From Botryococcus braunii (Eukaryota > Chlorophyta > Trebouxiophyceae), in NCBI GenBank assembly GCA_002005505.1, contig MVGU01001330.1:87501-122500 (forward strand): a DNA stretch of 35,000 bases, written 5' to 3'. Below, piece after piece: positions 10,190-23,220 of the stretch (its first letter is position 1; every line of letters begins with the position of its first letter). The notes beneath the pieces were generated by a model. That model saw only the letters and a program-made list of their open reading frames with translations, did not search any database and had not been told where the DNA came from. Position numbers and translations under genes: made by a program.

Positions 10190-11450
10190 ATCTCCAGGAA
10201 CAGATGCGGGAAAGGCTGGCTTCCGGATGATGCGCTGCCGAACCGAGGTGTGAGGACAGCCTTGAGAAGGAGGAGAAGTTACATCCTCTACCTTGCCCGA
10301 AGGGAACGATGGGCTGAGGAGCCGAGCACAGAGGAGTCTAAGCACCAACACGCACGGGGCATGAAACGCCCGACCACACAAGCCCTAAGACAGAGACACC
10401 TGACCTAGAACTCTCGCGGCAATCGCACATCGAGCTAGGCCGGCCTACAATACCAACATCTCTTGCATGAGCGGCGACGGCATGATTGCGACCGCCCACG
10501 ATCCCCGGCACTCTAATATGGACACGTGGCATCTACGTCACAGGGTGCCTTTGACTGATTTACTTCACTTTTCTTCCAAGATCATATGGGTCGCACAGCC
10601 GGTAGCGGTTCTGGGAACCTGCTTGAGAAAGGGGGACGGGGAGGTCGTACTGAAGGGCAATGAAACAGCTCGGGGGCCACTATTTGCAGCAACAAAGGAA
10701 TAGGTAGCGCTAACAATCAATCAGAAGCTCCAGATGGGAAAGAGCACCACAACGTCACGAACTGATGTGGCACTGCACGATCGTGGGGCAGAATCGTCCA
10801 CAATGTCTTGTTACAACGTAATAAACACACGCGCTGGCACAGTGGTTGACACCCCTCTTCTTGTTCATCAATGCACAAAGACAGAGTGGCAATTTCCGGC
10901 AATGTAGTTCGGGATCTAGGAATTAAATTGTTCATAGATGACTACAGAATTGACTGCTATGGACATTCTCCTACCAATATCTTCTGGTTCTGAAACACTT
11001 CCCCCCCCCCCCCCCCAAAAAAAAAAAACTCCGAAAAGACATCCAATCCAATTCTAAGCTGAGGTATTTGAAGGGATTGAGCCATAAACCTCTGGCAAGG
11101 GTGGCCTGTTCGAATTGCCACTACTCTAAGAGAGCTCACCACGCAACCGCAAGGACTGTACACATACAACCATTGATAAACCACTTGGCACACCATTCTG
11201 TTGCGTAAAATCCGACGAACTTCGCTGTTCATGAATGCATGGACACGTACCGGTGCAGCTGCCCAAGTCAGCAAAGTGAGGGCGCCCACTTGTACCTACA
11301 GCCCACAATAAGCTCAACCTCTCAGACCTTCAAGTATGTTGCCACACATTCAAACTGCAGCCACTTTACTTGCATTTGCCAAAATGAACCCCAGGATTGC
11401 CATCCATACAGGCTGTGTCATTTTCGAGGCTGCAGGCACGTGTGAGAGCC
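10190..11450. repeat. Module M, copy in unit 1
   Basis: One of four related segments (others at about 13518-14724, 21160-22408 and 28135-29370). Shared landmarks include GGGAAAGGCTGGCTTCCGG, GGGGCATGAAA(A/C)GCCCGA, CCAGATGGG and CTCTGGCAAGGGTGGCCTG. The module ends with ATACAGGCTGTG just before a microsatellite. Short frames around the GGGGCATGAAA landmark are similar between copies but broken by stops in at least copy 3, so any gene here is decayed. Confidence 0.8.
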
Positions 11451-11808
<358 letters not shown>

Positions 11809-12093
11809 TCCAAATATCAGGAATGCCCACCTTTGAAATGGAGCCGCCTTAACAAAATATCAACGGATACGCATCCCACTCGCAGAACCTGAAAGAGACG
11901 GCAAAAGCTCAGTGACACCCCAGAAGAGGAGACAATTAACAAGCTCTCATACGAAAAGGCTGGACGCAGTTTACAAGTTTCCCCATATTGCACAGGCAAA
12001 AGAGCAAGGCACACTCAAATATGACAAGTCACGCCGAAAGAGCAGCAGGAGACAGGCTTTACAGTCCACTTTGACTGCCTCAGGAATCAAAGT
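11809..12093. repeat. Module D (3' flank of F-box gene), unit 1
   Basis: Homologous to 15097-15471, 23221-23667 and 30067-30545. On the minus strand it is the 3' flank of the F-box pseudogene. TGTAA (minus strand, 12063-12059) lies about 30 bases after the stop and is conserved at the same place in copies 3 and 4. Confidence 0.75.
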
Positions 12094-13498
12094 TCATGAG
12101 TCCTCTGAACAATGAAGGGGGCTCTGGTAAACGCACATTTTGATGCCTGGCCAGCCGTACTTGTTGCGCTGTTGGTTCAGCTGGACCAGCAATGCTGCCA
12201 CATCTTCCCGCTTAAGGGCCCTCTGGCCAGACTGGGGACACATCAGCCACAGCTTCGTAAACCTCGTCAGGGGTAACTGCTGCAGGGTCTCAATGGACAA
12301 AGATCTCGCTCGGAAAGTCAGCGCCCTCAATTCAGTATGCCGCAGGATCGACTGGATTAGAAGGGGCGGAGGGCTGGCACAGGCCATACTCAGATCCGTG
12401 AGCAGAGGTGGGTTGAGCCCGTCGAGCAAACTGATGATGTGCGGCAGGTGCAGCCTCGAATTTGCTGTGAGGCTCTGAAGATGCGGAGTTGCAGCGAGCA
12501 GGCCCGCGGGGGGCGCCCCTGTTGGTGTTACCCGGGAGCCTCTGTCCGGAAAGCTTAGGGCTCAGAGGCTGGGCACGCAGGCGAACAGCTCGAGCGTTGC
12601 AAAGTTGGGCGGTGCATGTTCCCAAGATGTGCCGACAGTGAGGTGCAGGTGAGTGAGCCGTGTGAGGCGTCTCAGCGCATCCTGCACCGCTGTGCAGGAA
12701 AATGGGGTAAGCGCCGGGACGTACTGGGAATTAATGCCGAGGTCAAGGTGCTCGAGAGCGGTGGCGGTCCCAAGGAAGGCAAGCTCCCGCGGGAGCGGGA
12801 GGTCTTCTTGATAGGAGGGCTCGCTGCACTGAGCGATTCCCAATCTTAGCGTTTGTAGTCGGGTCAGGCGTGTCAGCGGGAGCACGTCCGAGCCGCCCAG
12901 CCCGAAGACGATGGAGGGAAAGATGCTGAGGCTAGTGAGCCCTGTGAGGGCTCCCAGAAAAGGCCATCCGGACCAGTGAAACGCAGGAAGGTAATCTTCA
13001 TCATCAGAATCCATATCCTCAAAGTCTCCAAAAAAATCACAGGTGAGGATCGGGCTCTGCAGCCCTGTCAGAACGGCCAGGGTCCCCAGGGGGGGATCGC
13101 CGAGGCCTCCGAGCCTTAGCGTCAACTTGGTGAGGAAGCTGAGGGCGGACAGGTGGCTGAAAAGGGTCACATCCAGGTCCAGCTGTAGGGCACGGAGATG
13201 GGAGAAGGCAGGACTGCAAACTGCCTGAGCCAGTTCAGCGGAGTAATCTGAGGGCACGTCCTCGTCCTCCCAAAACTCTACATTCAGAGCCTTAAGCGCG
13301 CGGGAGTCTGCGAGGGCAGCGAGGTATGTCTTGCTGGCGTGGGGGTAATTGAGCAACAAGCGTCTGATGTTGGTCAAGGCTGAGGCTGCAGGGGCGCTGA
13401 TTTCGGGATCAAGTGCGAGGCTCTGCAGCTTGGGCATATGGACCAGAGCCACTTCGAGGGGGACATGCTGGGGTCCCGGGCACGTGGCGTCCTTACAG
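12094..13498 (-). pseudogene. F-box/LRR pseudogene, copy 1 (5'-deleted, stop)
   Basis: This minus-strand sequence aligns with the LRR portion of the intact copies, from the CKDA(S/L)CPAPQH-like segment to the C-terminus. It lacks the whole F-box, the N-terminal half of the Cys cluster and the upstream exon. Homology stops abruptly at 13498 after CCTTACAG. The frame runs from there to a TGA at 12564-12562. The other copies have an Arg codon here (CGA in copies 2 and 3), so a single C-to-T change made the stop. The frame then stays open to the TGA at 12094, with no frameshift. The remaining LRR sequence is well conserved, so loss is recent. A truncated LRR-only product from an internal ATG cannot be excluded but is unlikely. 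Confidence 0.85.
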
Positions 13499-13520
13499 CC
13501 CGATCGGCATCATGAGCTCA
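13499..13520. other. Deletion junction between F-box copy 1 and unit 2
   Basis: Left of here the sequence is F-box/LRR exon. From about 13518 it is module M, entered well inside that module (it corresponds to about 28255 of unit 4). The missing material is the 5' half of gene 1, its intron, exon 1 and flank, any module L, and the start of module M. The simplest explanation is one deletion between neighbouring units. Confidence 0.7.
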
Positions 13521-14724
13521 GAAGCTGAGCACACGGTAGCCTTAGGACCAACAGGCACGGGGCATGAAAAGCCCGAAGACACAAGCCCTAAGAAAAAGAC
13601 ACCTGATAGAGAACCCTTGCGGCCATTGCACATGGAGCCATGCCGGCCTGCAATTACCGGATCCTCCATGAGCAAAGGCAGCAAGATCGCGAGCGCCACA
13701 GATCGCGGGTGCTCTGATATAGATATGTTAAATTTAGGGCACAGATGTAATGTCTGTGTTTGATATACTTCAAGTTTGTCCTTAGCGACTCAGCCGGGTC
13801 ACTCAGCCGGCAGCGGTACTGGGAACCTGCTTGGAAGATGGGGATGAACACATGATACTAAGGGGCAATGATACAATTCGGGGGGCCACAGTTTGCAAGC
13901 TAGTTCAGGATCTAGAAGTTGAAGGGTTCAAAGGTGACTACAGAATTGACAGCAATCGACATTCTCCTACCAAGATCTGCAGGTTCCCAATCCCTTTGCC
14001 CCCCCCCCCTCCCCACACCCACCCTCTGAAATGACATCCATTGCAATTTCTAAGCTGCTGCAAGTGAAGGGATTGAGCCTGGACCCTCTGGCAAGGGTGG
14101 CCTGTGCGACTTGCCACTATTTTAGAGAGGTCACCACGCAATTGCAAGGAAAGTAACTAAACAACCATTACACAACCTCTTGGGACACCATGCTGCAGCT
14201 GTTGCCTAGAATCCAGCGAACTTGGCTGTTTATGACTGCATGCGCACAGACCCGTGCAGCAGCCCTAAGTCAGCCAAATGAGGCGCCTTCTTTTAGCCTA
14301 CAAGCCCACAAGAACCTCAACCTCTCAGACCCTCATAAAAATGTTACCGCACATTCAAACGGCAGCCACTTTGCTTACATTTGGCGAAATTGAACGCCCC
14401 CCCCCCCCCCCCCCCCGGTATTGTAAGTATAGGTCAGCGGAAGAGGTTTGGCAAACAAAGAGGCAGTTCGTGGTGAGCACGGAAAGAGTGTTACATGATT
14501 GATTCGCAAGCCCACTCTTAAACCCAGGGTGGGTTGAATTATAGTGTACTGCCTCAGACGCGTAGTCAGGCAACCGAGCGAACTACCTGAGCGAGGTTGT
14601 ACTGCGAACCCAGATCACATGGCCAGTCAAAGAGCAATGCCAAGGACCATACTAGAGCATTATACCCTAGGAAATGCTACAGGTATTGCCAGTCATACAG
14701 GCTGTGTCATTTTGATAGGTGCAG
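13521..14724. repeat. Module M, truncated copy in unit 2
   Basis: Homologous to the other M modules from the CACGGGGCATGAAAAGCCCGA landmark (about 13556) through the CTCTGGCAAGGGTGGCCTG landmark (about 14088) to ATACAGGCTGTG next to the microsatellite. It lacks the first third. It also holds poly-C runs, including about 20 C at 14397-14416. Confidence 0.78.
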
Positions 14725-14796
<72 letters not shown>

Positions 14797-14821
14797 ACAC
14801 ACACACACTCACACACACACA

Positions 14822-14918
<97 letters not shown>

Positions 14919-14958
14919 GGCACACGCACCGCACACGGGTGCGCGCGCGCACGGTCAT

Positions 14959-15020
<62 letters not shown>

Positions 15021-15060
15021 GCACGCACGCACGCACTTAAACACACACAGACACACACAC

Positions 15061-15096
<36 letters not shown>
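14725..15096. repeat. Composite CA/CT/CA microsatellite, unit 2
   Basis: CA repeat, then about 85 bases of CT repeat (about 14828-14913), a short GC-rich link and more CA repeat. It is in the same position as the microsatellites of the other three units. Confidence 0.96.
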
Positions 15097-15097
<1 letters not shown>

Positions 15098-15471
15098 ATC
15101 GCATAGGCAGCCCGCTGATCAGGTTTGCGCCCCCCCCCCCCCTCGGGGGACACTGAACCCCACAAACGAATCATAACTTCTGTTCCCCAACTTCTGCTTC
15201 CTCCAAATGTCAGGAGTGCCCACCTTTGAAGTGGAGCCGCTTCAACAATATATCAATGGATACATATGCCAGCGGGTCCACCTAAAAGAAACGGCAAAAG
15301 CTCAGTGAGACCCCAGAACAGGCGACAATAAACAAGCTCTCACACGAAAAAGGCCGGACGCACTTTACAATTTTCCCATTTTGCACTCAAATGTGACAAG
15401 ACACGCTACAAAGCAGCAGGAGACAGCTTCGACAGCCAACTTTGACTGCCTCAGGAATCAAAGTTCACGAG
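15097..15471. repeat. Module D (3' flank of F-box gene), unit 2
   Basis: Begins with GCATAGGCAGCCCGCT and a C14 run, then follows the other D modules. The TGTAA found in copies 1, 3 and 4 is altered here, but another TGTAA occurs on the minus strand at 15369-15365, about 105 bases after the stop. Confidence 0.75.
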
Positions 15472-17846
15472 TCATGTGAACACGAATAGGGGGCTCTGGT
15501 AAACGCACGTTCTTAAGGGTGGCCAGCCGAACTCGAACCGCTGTAGGTTCAGCTTGTCCAGCAATGCTACCACATCTTCCCGTTCAAGGCCCCTCTGGCC
15601 AGACTGAGCTGTCCCCTCTGAGTTATACGCCCCACACCTCAGCCACAGCTTCGTCAACCCCGTCAGGGGTAATTGCTGCAGGGTATCCACGGACAGAGAC
15701 GTCGCCCGAAAAGTCAGCGACCTCAATTCGGTGTGCCGCCGGATCGACTGGATCAGAGCGGGGGAGAGGCTTTCACAGGCCATACTCAGATGCGTTAGCA
15801 GAGGCGGGTTGAGCCCATCAAGCAAACTGACGATGTGCGGCGGGTGCAGCCCCGAATTTGCTGTGAGGCTCCGAAGAAGCGGAGTTGCGGCAAGCAGGCC
15901 CGCCGTTGGCGCCCCTGTTGGTGTTTCCTGGGAGCCTGTGTCGGAAAATCTAAGGGTTCGGAGGCTGCGCACGCAGGCGAACAGCTCGAGCGTTGCAAAG
16001 TTGGGCGGTGCATGTTCCCAAGATGTGCCGAAATCGAGGTGCAGGTGAGTGAGCCGTGTGAGGCGCATCAACATGTCCTGCAACGCTGTGCGAGCAGATG
16101 GGGTAAGCGTGGGGACATACTGGCAATTAATGCCGAGCTCAAGGTGCTCGAGAGCGGTGGCGCTCCCAAGGAAGGCAAGCTCCCGCGGGAGCGGGAGGTC
16201 TTCTTGATAGGAGGGCTCGCTGCACTGAGTGATTCCCAACTTCAGCGTTTGTAGTCGGGTCATGCGTGTCAGCAGGAGCACATCTGAGCCGCTCAGCCCA
16301 AAGGCGATGGAGGGAAAGATACTGAGGCTGGTAAGCCCTGTGAGGGCTCCCAGGTAAGGCCATCCGGACAATTGAAACGCAGGGATTTCATCTTCATCAT
16401 CGGAATCGATATCCTCAAAATCTCCACAAAAATTACAGGTGATGGTCAGGCTCTGCAGGCCTGTCAGAGCGGCCAGGGCCCCCACAGGAGGATCGCCAAG
16501 GCCTCCGAGCCTTAACGACAACTTGGTCAGAAAGGTGAGGGCGGACAGGTGGCTGAAAAGGGTCACATCCAGGTCCAGCTGTAGGGCACGGAGGTGGGAG
16601 AAGGCAGGACTGCAGACTGCCTGAGCCAGTTCAGCAGAGTAGTCTAAGGGTACGTCCTCCCAATACTGCAGGTCCAAGGACTTGAGCGCGCGGTAGTCTG
16701 CAAGGCTAGCGAGGTATGCCTGGCTGGCGTGGGTGATAAAGAGCGTCAAGCACGTGATATTTGTCAACGCTGAGGGTGCAGGGGCACTGATTGCGGAATC
16801 AAGTGTGAGGCTCTGCAGGTTGGGCATATGGGCAAGAGCCACTTCGAGGGGGACATGCTGGGGGGCCGGGCACGAGGCGTCCTTACAGGACTCCAAGCCG
16901 GTCCGGGTGTCGGGCCCAAATGACCTGTCCTGCCATGATCCAGCTTCGGTAACATGGTGAAGAAAACCAGGTCCGTAGCAGGCATCTCCAAGCTTCAAGC
17001 CCCCTTGACAGCGGCAATGGGTTCTCAAAGGGAGAAATGCGATGTCCAGATCTTGGGGCCTTTCGTGCAGTGAAGCAAACAGTTGCGGACTGACTCTGCA
17101 GGTCATGTCGTGAATCTGAGCGCTCTGGGTTCTCATTGACACCTTGTAAAGCTTCAAGCAGGAAACAGACGCATTTGCTGCGGCTCGAAAGTCCCGGCTG
17201 ACCATGCGCAGTGTCCAGAGGGCCCATGGCCTTTCCAGGAAGGAGAAGATGTGCGACAATAGCTCCAAAGTCAAATCGTTGATTGTAAGCCTGTATTAGA
17301 GACCAATCAACTATGTTCGATGGCATATGATAGACTGGCACAGACGTCTCGTGGGGGAATATAACAATAGCTGTTTAAATTTAATTCCTGGTTTTATACC
17401 GATAGAGCAGCTCTTCTCTTGGCTTCTGATGAGCTGCTGTCACTTCCTCTTGCTACACCCGAACGGTACCATGGTGCAGACCATGCACAGGGGGCCTGCT
17501 AAACAACCTGGAACCCCTGCCTATAGATAGCTATCCACCCAAGTAATGACGAAACAATATAAACACAGAGACAAGCGGCATGCCAAATGACTTCGAATTG
17601 TGGAAACATGAACAAAGTTCTGCCAGAGCAATGTACACGAGGACATCACAGCTGCACAACTCACGGCGAACACCTTACAAACCCCCAGCCGCATACACGC
17701 TTACTCAATTGGCTCCTGAAGCAACTGATCTACCCTCACGGTTTTACTTTATTTACAATGTATAGCTTCAGAGGTATGTATTGTAGAAGTCTGGTAGAGG
17801 TCACTTACCGTTGTCTTTCGCGTATCTTACGTTTCACCCTGGCCAT
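15472..17846 (-). CDS. F-box/LRR protein, copy 2 (intact, two exons)
   Basis: Predicted SCF ubiquitin-ligase receptor: the F-box would bind SKP1 and the LRRs would select the substrate. Exon 1 is 17846-17809 (ATG, 38 nt) and encodes the basic peptide MARVKRKIRERQ. The donor is CG|GTAAGT and the intron 17808-17291 (518 bp). The acceptor is TAATACAG|G, and exon 2 runs 17290-15472 to a TGA. The junction completes an Arg codon and continues LTINDLTLELLSHIFSFLE. The product is 618 residues. The F-box is about 19-55. A Cys cluster follows at 105, 107, 117, 148 and 153. Irregular LRRs fill about 160-605, with an acidic insert in the middle (DIDSDDEDE). Exon 2 has no ATG ahead of the F-box, which supports the upstream start. 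Exact substrates are unknown. Confidence 0.85.
17291..17808 (-). other. Intron of F-box/LRR copy 2
   Basis: GT-AG intron of 518 bp, with donor GTAAGT and acceptor TAATACAG. The corresponding introns of copies 3 and 4 are 481 and 502 bp, in the same phase, and are recognisably homologous. A TATAAAA on the minus strand near 17395 is not shared by the other copies. Confidence 0.75.
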
Positions 17847-18004
17847 CGACTTCCCCGCAAGCCCTTCCTGTAGATTCTAAGCACCCTTCGTCCTTGTGTT
17901 TATGTGTGTCCTTAAACACAGACCGGTTGCCCCGAAAAATGGTTAGATTTCACTATCTATATAGTTAGGCTATATCGCGGTGCAACATGCTGCGAGATAC
18001 TGGC

Positions 18005-18034
18005 ACCGTGCAAGCCTGTACAAACCGTTTGAAA
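18005..18034 (-). promoter_or_regulatory. Conserved 30-bp block upstream of copy 2
   Basis: This block is nearly identical to 26144-26173 and 33089-33118, whereas the sequence between it and the ATG has diverged more. It contains TGTACAAACCGTTTGAAA (plus strand). It lies about 160 bp before the exon 1 ATG (126 and 158 bp in copies 3 and 4). A core promoter or transcription-factor site is an inference from position and conservation. Confidence 0.4.
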
Positions 18035-18045
18035 ACCGATTTGAG

Positions 18046-19621
<1,576 letters not shown>

Positions 19622-20034
19622 CTACCACTGTCGGAACAAAGCCGAGTACCGCCACTGTGCAAAGTACCATCAAACAGAAAACATTATAAACATTTGATTT
19701 TATGATTTCTGGTGCAATGATGTGAATTTAAGATGAGCAGCTTACACAGGAGGCTGTAACGTTCGGGATGTGGCCCATCGGCACATGTGGGGTCCGTGTT
19801 TTGCAGAAAATTATGAAACAAAATACCATATCTTGTTTTAAATGGCTATTTAGTTACTAAGAACGAAAAAAAATATTTCGTTTCAAGGACAAATCGCTAT
19901 CAATATCGCTAGTGCGTGGTTCGGATGCATTAGCGATTCGTCACTCACGTGAACTGTTACCTCTCAATCGCACTCGCGATTGGAGTCTGGTGTGAACATA
20001 CGGTATGCTACATACCCTAAGAACTTCTTAGTAA
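19622..20034. other. 5' flanking sequence of copy 2, no gene seen
   Basis: AT-rich sequence right of the inserted element. It has no long open frame or matching segment elsewhere in the window. Confidence 0.4.
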
Positions 20035-20671
20035 GAAGACGAGTCTCATATAAGACTTCCGGGATGGAACGAACCCAAACCGAATCCAACTACATTTTCA
20101 GTCTAATCTGAGTTCAGTAGTTTATACTTTTATTCGTGGCAAGCTTGCATCGTACCGGGAGGTCTTAGTCAGGCAGCCGCCTCGGGTGGTCTTCCGTCCG
20201 TTCTCCTTTGAAACTCTTGGAGGGTTGGGGGCTGCGGCAGACGAGCTTCTGTCGAGGCTTCAGGGCCTCGTCAACCAGGCTGTGGTTGTCCATGAGGATT
20301 TGGTGTGGTTCAGTACAGCGGAGGGTTAGTTTCGTAATAGCGCGGGCGGTTGGGCGGCAGCTGGCGACGGGCCTCCCTTGTGGCAGGTAGTCTTAACTTT
20401 CTAGGGCTCGAGGTGGGGGGGTTTTGTGGGCTTTTGGGGTTTGATTTCCTCTTTTATTCCCAGGACAGGCCATATCAGAGTGAGACGGGACTCCCGTCAC
20501 GGGAGAACTAGGGAAGGGGAGGGAACGCGGGACAGAAGGAAGCAAATAATACACCCAGACAAGCCACGACATGGGGACGAGGAGAGAGACAGATAGGGAG
20601 AAAGCATATGAGACTCTCGATGATAACATGTGTCAAATGTCGATTGTTTAACTTGTGTCATCGTCGACATA
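20035..20671. repeat. Module P, unit 2 (interrupted)
   Basis: Homologous to 33165-33560 in unit 4. Examples are GGAACGAACCCAAACCGAAT, GACGGGACTCCCGTCACGGGA, and GGAGAAAGCATATGAGACTC near the right end. A short piece of it also occurs at about 27130-27190. It is interrupted by the 315-bp insert at 20136-20450. Confidence 0.8.
20127..20459. mobile_element. 315-bp insert with 9-bp target duplication
   Basis: Bases 20136-20450 are flanked on both sides by CTTTTATTC (20127-20135 and 20451-20459). Unit 4 has one copy of the site (CTTCTATTC, near 33262) and runs straight across. The insert starts GTGGCAAGCTTGCATCG, ends in a G/T-rich stretch, and has no terminal inverted repeat by eye. A retroposon such as a SINE or a truncated LINE fits a 9-bp duplication without TIRs. 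No clear RNA polymerase III boxes or A-tail were seen. Confidence 0.7.
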
Positions 20672-20951
20672 CACACACTGTAACGTTCTCCTTCCAGGTA
20701 CTACTAAGCCAGCATTACCTAAGTCAGTACCCCTGTCACATGTGATGTCGGGACCTTACCCATCTGGCGTACCGTACAGCCCCCGAGGTCTTGTACCTCC
20801 ATGTAGGGCAAGGGATCCAGTGCCGGAGCAATCTGCGTTCCGCGGTTCCCTTCGGGAATTCTCTCGGGGAGGTGTTATGTCAACCGCGGCGAGATTGGCC
20901 GCGGCCCAGGGGAAGGAGAAAGCGCGTCCAATCACTTGCTCTGATATAGAA
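20672..20951 (+). other. 280-bp segment between modules P and Q
   Basis: The segment is bounded by TCGACATA on both sides (20664-20671 and 20952-20959). Those eight bases may be a target duplication or chance similarity at a module joint. It contains an acceptor-like TTCTCCTTCCAG ending at 20697 and an open frame continuing to 20960. A purine run, GGGGAGG, followed by TGTTATG near 20865-20877 resembles the junction before a 3' LTR. A retroelement or spliced-exon remnant is possible but unproven. No domain is recognised. Confidence 0.3.
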
Positions 20952-21159
20952 TCGACATAAGTTTTTACATGGGAACACAAATTTTGGTGTTAAGATACCG
21001 ACTACACGATAGAATCAGTATTATTCATGTTAAAGGAGGACATTATTCAAGGAATTTGATCTTTCTCTTACACATATAGTCACTCATGAACTAAAACCAA
21101 TGGTATTAGCTTGGACTTTAGCCGTAGTGTCAGGTAATAGTAATGGTTAATATACTTTT
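20952..21159. repeat. Module Q, unit 2
   Basis: Homologous to about 26335-26545 in unit 3. Shared landmarks are CGACATAAGT, TTTACATGGGAACACAA, GAATCAGTATTATT and CAGGTAATAGTAATGGTT. It ends abruptly where module M of unit 3 starts. Confidence 0.82.
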
Positions 21160-22408
21160 GGAACGGATGTGGGAAAGGCTGGCTTCCGGATGATGCGCTC
21201 CCGAACCGAGGTGTGAGGACAGCCTTGAGAAGGAAGAGAATTTACATCCTCTACCTTGCCCGATGGGCTGAGAAGCCGAGCACAGAGGAGTCTAAGCACC
21301 AACACGCACGGGGCATGAAACGCCCGACCACACAAGCCCTTAGAAAAAGACACCTGACCTAAAACTCTCCCGGCCATTGCACATCGAGCAATGCCGGCCT
21401 ACAACTACCACATCTCTCCCAAGAGTGGCGGGAGCTTGATCGTGACCGCACACGATCGCGGCAGCTTTGATATGGACACATGACTTTTATGGCACAGGGT
21501 GCCTGTGTCTGATATACTTCACATTTCTCCTAAGATCAGCCGGGTCACTTGGCCGGTAGCGGTCCTGGGAACCTTGGAAAACGGGGACAAAGAGCTGGTA
21601 CTGTGGGGCAATGACACAACTCGGGGGGCCGCAGTTTGCTGCAACCAAGGAAACAGGAGAAGCTAGCAACCGATCAGAAGCGCCAGATGGGCAACGTACG
21701 AGAGCACGAGAGCATGACAAGGTCACAGCAGGATCGTCTATAGGGTCGCAGGATCATCGATGATGTCGCTCTATACCATTATACACACGCGCTGGGACAG
21801 TGGTTGACACTCGTCTTCTTGTTCATCAATGCATAAAGGGAACGTGGCAATCCCCGGCAAGGTAGCTCGGGATCTAGAAGCTGAATGGTTCATAGGTGAG
21901 TACAGAATTGACAACAACGACATTCTACTACCAAGATCTGCAGGTTCCCATTCATTTCGCGGCCCCTGCCCGCCAACCACTCTCTGAAAAGACATCCAAA
22001 TTTGATGATCCAATACAATTTCAAAGCCGCGGCGGGTGAAGCGTTTGAGCCTTGACCCTCTGGCAAGGGTGGCCTGTCCGACTTGCCACTTCTCTATCAG
22101 AGGTCACCACGCAATCGCAAGCACTGTACATAAACAACGAAATCCACCTCTTAGGGCACCATTCTCTTGCGTGAACTCTTGCGAACTTTGCTGATTATGA
22201 CCGCATGGGCACATACCCGTGCAGCAGAGTAAGTCAAACAGAAAAAGGCGCCAACGTTTCCCTCCTACAAGCCCAGAAGAACCGCAACCTCTCAAGCCCC
22301 CGATGAAGACGTTACCGCACAATAAAACGACAGACATTTTGCTTGTATTTGGCGAAATGGACCCCGGGATTCCCATCATACAGGCTGTGCCATTTGGGAG
22401 GGGGCAGG
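21160..22408. repeat. Module M, copy in unit 3
   Basis: Begins GGAACGGATGTGGGAAAGGC and follows the M modules of units 1 and 4 to ATACAGGCTGTGCCATTTGGG before the microsatellite. Module L is absent, so module M is joined directly to module Q of unit 2. Confidence 0.8.
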
Positions 22409-22494
<86 letters not shown>

Positions 22495-22500
22495 CGCACG

Positions 22501-22545
<45 letters not shown>

Positions 22546-22680
22546 CACCCCCCCCCCCCACACACACACACACACACACGCACACACACACAGACAGACA
22601 CACCCACACACACACACGCACGCCCACGCACACACAGGCAGGCGCCCGCGCGCACACACACACACACACACACAGAGACA

Positions 22681-22764
<84 letters not shown>

Positions 22765-22818
22765 GACAGACACAGACACAGACACAGACACAGACACAGA
22801 CACAGCCATAGCCACAGA

Positions 22819-22871
<53 letters not shown>

Positions 22872-22982
22872 GCACGCACACACACACACACCCACACACA
22901 CACGCACGCCCACGCACACACAGGCAGGCGCGCGTGCACACACACACACACACACAGACACATACAGACAGACAGACAGACA

Positions 22983-23069
<87 letters not shown>

Positions 23070-23137
23070 CCACAGCCACAGCCCCAGCCACAGCCCCAGC
23101 CGCACGCACGCACGCATGCACGCACACACACACAGAC

Positions 23138-23192
<55 letters not shown>

Positions 23193-23220
23193 GCACGCAC
23201 GCACGCACGCGCGCGCGCGC
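22409..23220. repeat. 812-bp complex CA microsatellite, unit 3
   Basis: Mostly CA repeat with CAGA, CGCA and CACAGC variants, starting and ending in CG-alternating DNA. It is not fully simple: a segment beginning CACGCACGCCCACGCACACA occurs at 22615 and again at 22901, a 286-bp higher-order duplication. It is the longest of the four microsatellites at this position of the unit. Open frames of 300 or more codons across it are artefacts. Confidence 0.95.

Noticed and set aside
15519..16254. Plus-strand frames antisense to the F-box/LRR exons (also near 12140-12849, 23726-24451 and 30610-31346)
   Set aside because: They are shadow frames of conserved minus-strand coding sequence. They recur only because the coding strand is conserved.
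17385..17400. TATAAAA on the minus strand within the copy 2 intron as an alternative promoter
   Set aside because: Not conserved in copies 3 and 4, and a transcript starting there would lack an ATG before the F-box.
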